Origin: a virus
Reading direction: 5' to 3' (one strand)
Virus record (IMG/VR): IMGVR_UViG_3300028831_000819
Location: 1-23,082 of that record
Length of the DNA: 23,082 bases
The position numbers and the translations under genes are program-made. Below, piece after piece: positions 20,493-23,082 of the stretch. Within the stretch, counting starts at the first letter, position 1; the number at the start of each line of letters is the position of its first letter. The notes below the pieces were generated by a model. The model did not search any database. It was not told where the DNA came from and was given only the letters and a program-made list of their open reading frames with translations.

Positions 20493-21478
20493 TGCAACTC
20501 AATAGCGCGCCGTCGATCAACGGCCTATCTTACTGGATTAACCAGACCGGCGCTCCTATCACACCGCAAGGGCGTATCTCGTTCTCGTCCGGCGTGCGCG
20601 TGCACAGCACGACTGTCTCGGCGCAGGGAACTATCTACTATGGCCCATATGCTGGCCCGCACGTTCCAATCTATAATGGAACAGGCTGGCACAATGTGTT
20701 TATGACGGCCGAACTATCGAACATTGCAGCTAACGCCGCAACCGGAAATGCTGGCCCTGCGGCGGTCGCGGCGAGCAAGGTCTACGATCTCTTCGTGTGG
20801 GAGAGCTCGGCCGGGGTCCTGACGCTAACGCGCTCGCCGGCCTGGACCAACGATACGACGCGCGGCTTCAATGCCCCGAGCTTCCAGGACGGTATCCCTC
20901 TCAACACCGACGCGATCACGAACGGCCCGGCCGCATTGCGCGGGACCTGGGTCAGCACGGTGCGCTCGAACGGGTCGTCCACGTTCGACTTCATCTTCGG
21001 CGGCTCGGCCGCGGGGGGCACGGCCGCCTTCTTCGGGCTGTGGAACGTCCACAATCGGCGGATTGTCACGACGACCGTCACGGACTCTAACGCAACATGG
21101 ACCCAGTCAAGCGCAACGGTGGGCGCGCTCGATGCGGGCGGCACGGGCTCGGGCCTCAATAATCGTGCGACGTTCGTCTCGGGCATCGCGGAAGACAGCA
21201 TCCTCGCGAGCCTTATGACATGTATTTTCCCGGCTACTTCGGCCGGCGCCAACGGTGCGGCCGGCCTTGTGCTCGATGCGACAAACGCCTTCGACAAACG
21301 CGGGTTTGTCGAAAGTCAGGCGGCCTCGCAAATGGCTGCGTCCGTGACCGTGACGAACACCTACGCGCCGCAGCTCGGCGCGCATTTCATTCAGGCGGTG
21401 CAGGCCGGCGACGGATCGACAACCACGCTGTTCACGGGAGGCAACACACAGGGCCTTACCGTGACCTTGATGCTATGA
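20492..21478 (+). CDS. Putative phage structural/tail-fibre-like protein
   Basis: 328 aa. The N-terminal half (GRISFSSGVRVHSTTVSAQG, TIYYGPYAGPHVPIYNGTGW, then YDLFVWESSAGVLTLTRSPA with WTNDTTRGFNAPSFQDGIPL) matches a beta-rich structural family of unknown detail in phages. The C-terminal half is Ala/Gly/Thr-rich and ends in TGGNTQGLTVTLML. The DNA from about 20780 to 21300 is visibly more GC-rich at third codon positions than the start of the gene and than its neighbours, suggesting a swapped segment. It could be a fibre or decoration protein. Confidence 0.7.
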   Translation: MQLNSAPSINGLSYWINQTGAPITPQGRISFSSGVRVHSTTVSAQGTIYYGPYAGPHVPIYNGTGWHNVFMTAELSNIAANAATGNAGPAAVAASKVYDLFVWESSAGVLTLTRSPAWTNDTTRGFNAPSFQDGIPLNTDAITNGPAALRGTWVSTVRSNGSSTFDFIFGGSAAGGTAAFFGLWNVHNRRIVTTTVTDSNATWTQSSATVGALDAGGTGSGLNNRATFVSGIAEDSILASLMTCIFPATSAGANGAAGLVLDATNAFDKRGFVESQAASQMAASVTVTNTYAPQLGAHFIQAVQAGDGSTTTLFTGGNTQGLTVTLML

Positions 21479-21612
21479 TCAGCAAATTTACTGCTTAAAA
21501 GTTTCGTCCGCGCCACGATACGGCGCATCACGCAAGCAACCGCGACATGGTGCCCCTAAGCCCAGGGATAGGGCGGGATTCGTAGGCGCTACGACACAGC
21601 CAAGAGGAAGCC

Positions 21613-22452
21613 ATGAGTGAGACTGAAACCACTGTTCCGATGGACGACAAGGCACTGTTTGAATCAGCGACGGCTGAAGCTGCTCCGGCAGCAGAAGCCC
21701 CAGAAGCGGCTCAAGCCGAACAGTCAGCAGATCAACCGCGCGATGAGCACGGACGATTTGCGCCGAAGGTGGAAGCACAGCCCGAGGCGGAAGCGCCGAA
21801 GGTTGAAGCTCCTGCCCCTGTTGTCCAAGCGCCTGCACCCGTTCAACACGAGCCCCCACCCGGATGGCTTCCGGCATGGCGTGTCCGTGAAATGGTCGAG
21901 GCTGCACAGCGCAAAGCCGCCCCTCCACCCGAGCCTGTTGATCCCTACGTTGATCCGCAGAAGTTCCGCGATCAAGGGATTCAGGAGGCCACGTCACCGC
22001 TCGTCCAGCAATTGTCGGGAACGCGAGAATACTACTCGCGCAAGCTCGCAATCAAGGAATACGGGCAACAGACCGTGCAGGAAGCTTTTACCTGGCTACA
22101 GACCGCCGCCGCAAACGGCGATCCAAAAGCCGGTCCTATCTTGCAGCGTGCAATGAACTCGATCGATCCATTCGAGGAAATTGTTGCCGGCTACAAACGG
22201 GACAAGGCGCTTTCAACGGTCGGTGATGATCCAAACGCATGGTTCGAGAAAGAGCTTGAACGCCGGGCGTCTACTGATCCGGTCTTCAAGGCGAAACTCG
22301 CGGCGATGCAGGTCGGTGAACAGTCCAGCACTCAGCAACCTCAAACATCCGTCGTGAGGCTTCCGCCGTCGCTCAACCGGCAACCGGGCACACAGTCTCC
22401 TAATGCCGGCAGCATGAACGACGCGGACCTTTATCGATCCGCAATAAGCTAG
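21613..22452 (+). CDS. Scaffold-like phage protein
   Basis: 279 aa, ATG at 21613 with AGAGGAAG upstream. A Glu/Ala/Pro-rich N-terminus (EAAPAAEAPEAAQAEQSADQ) is followed by DEHGRFAPK, a Pro-rich linker and a helical C-terminal region (about 115-245). The end, VVRLPPSLNRQPG then SMNDADLYRSA, is typical of scaffolding proteins. Place between portal and major capsid genes supports scaffolding; it would direct prohead assembly and then leave. Confidence 0.8.
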   Translation: MSETETTVPMDDKALFESATAEAAPAAEAPEAAQAEQSADQPRDEHGRFAPKVEAQPEAEAPKVEAPAPVVQAPAPVQHEPPPGWLPAWRVREMVEAAQRKAAPPPEPVDPYVDPQKFRDQGIQEATSPLVQQLSGTREYYSRKLAIKEYGQQTVQEAFTWLQTAAANGDPKAGPILQRAMNSIDPFEEIVAGYKRDKALSTVGDDPNAWFEKELERRASTDPVFKAKLAAMQVGEQSSTQQPQTSVVRLPPSLNRQPGTQSPNAGSMNDADLYRSAIS

Positions 22453-22474
22453 CCGTCTTAAACGTCCGACGACC

Positions 22475-22499
22475 AACCCGCCCAAGTGGCGGGTTTTTT
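22475..22499 (+). terminator. Strong intrinsic terminator before the capsid gene
   Basis: AACCCGCC, a 5-base loop and GGCGGGTT, followed by a run of six T (22494-22499). It points rightward and lies 37 bases before the capsid ATG. The capsid gene must be read through from upstream or have its own promoter. Confidence 0.85.
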
Positions 22500-22536
22500 G
22501 TTGGGCGCATGACGGCCACACGAAAGGACCACGGCT

Positions 22537-23082
22537 ATGGCCGTCACCACGATCCAGAGTAACAATAAACTCGTCCGGTATACGCAGGAAATCGGGCGCG
22601 AGTTTGTGCGTGAGAATTTGTTCTCGCCATACATGGGCGAGGATGCAACCGCGATTATCCGCCGTCGCTTTGAACTGAAAAACGGCGGAGAGCAGATGAA
22701 TATCCCGCTGGTCACTCGTTTGACCGGCGTTGGCGTTTCGACCGGCACGCTGGTCGGCAACGAAGAGCAGATCGACAACTACGGTATGCGGGTCTGGCTC
22801 GATTGGGCTCGCCATGCGGTTGTCAGCAACAAGGCTGAGGCCCAGAAGGACTCGGCTGACATCTTTGGCGAAGCCAAGCCACTGCTTTCGGATTGGATCA
22901 AGGAACTCAACCGCGACGAGTTGATCTCTGCGCTCATGGCGCTCCCGTCCGAATCTCAGCCCTCAGCCGGCGTCCGCGTCAACGGCATCCAGTATGATCT
23001 GGCCACGGTCGGTCAGCGCAATACCTGGAACTCGGACAACTCCGATCGTGTGGTTTACGGCTCGGTTGCCTTCAATGCCACG
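22537..23082 (+). CDS. Major capsid protein, N4-gp56-like (partial)
   Basis: The first 182 aa of a gene that runs off the window end. ATG at 22537 with AAAGGA upstream. It starts MAVTTIQSNNKLVRYTQEIG, then REFVRENLFSPYMGED, RRRFELKNGGEQMNIPLVTR, GTLVGNEEQIDNYGMRVWLD, KDSADIFGEAKPLLSDWIKE and RVNGIQYDLATVGQRNTW. This order matches the N4-gp56-like/DUF4043 family of podovirus-type capsid proteins, which are about 330-400 aa, so roughly half is present. It forms the icosahedral shell. Confidence 0.92.
   Translation, partial: MAVTTIQSNNKLVRYTQEIGREFVRENLFSPYMGEDATAIIRRRFELKNGGEQMNIPLVTRLTGVGVSTGTLVGNEEQIDNYGMRVWLDWARHAVVSNKAEAQKDSADIFGEAKPLLSDWIKELNRDELISALMALPSESQPSAGVRVNGIQYDLATVGQRNTWNSDNSDRVVYGSVAFNAT

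Noticed and set aside
1-23082. CRISPR array, insertion sequence or restriction endonuclease partner for the methyltransferases
   Set aside because: No repeat-spacer pattern, transposase motif or recognisable restriction nuclease was seen; the HNH protein is of the general phage type and not adjacent to a methyltransferase.

Overview
This window is the left and central part of a temperate, podovirus-like prophage of an alphaproteobacterium. Hyphomicrobiales (Bradyrhizobium, Rhodopseudomonas or similar) is my best guess, inferred from the GcrA homologue, the moderately high GC content and the flavour of the small phage proteins. It is one almost continuous phage genome. I see no rRNA, tRNA, CRISPR array, insertion sequence or clear host housekeeping gene. 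Neither att site lies inside the window. The integrase stop codon is at base 1, and the last gene (major capsid protein) runs off the right end.

Bases 1-9188 form one long leftward early operon of about 27 genes. Most are linked by 1-4 base ATGA, GTGA or TGATG overlaps. In transcription order it holds several small conserved phage proteins, a 25-residue membrane peptide, a Cys-rich protein, a Rad52-type annealing protein, a small basic protein, an HNH endonuclease, a small HTH protein, a MazG-like pyrophosphohydrolase, many unknowns, two different DNA adenine methyltransferases, an excisionase-like HTH protein and the tyrosine integrase. Several of these genes are shorter than 60 codons and are easily missed.

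Bases 9189-10434 are the lysis-lysogeny switch. A short repressor (112 aa) and a lipoprotein are coupled leftward genes, and a Cro-like gene diverges to the right. Five 17-bp operator-like sites (consensus GTTACCANNNTGGWAAC) lie as three copies between repressor and Cro and two copies before the left operon, with 34-37 bp between neighbouring centres. This resembles lambda OR and OL. A sixth weaker match lies at 11161.

Bases 10479-11801 are a patchwork: three short leftward genes, one rightward ORF that overlaps one of them antisense, and a structured noncoding stretch with a good leftward terminator.

From 11802 to the end everything is rightward: a small HTH protein, an MT-A70 adenine methyltransferase, a GcrA homologue, a replication protein, a DnaB/RecA-like ATPase, small unknowns, small and large terminase, P22-type portal, two structural proteins, a scaffold-like protein, an intrinsic terminator, and an N4-gp56-like major capsid protein. 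The phage carries three adenine methyltransferases together with GcrA, the host regulator that reads GANTC methylation in Alphaproteobacteria. This suggests it manipulates, or times itself by, the host methylation and cell-cycle circuit.
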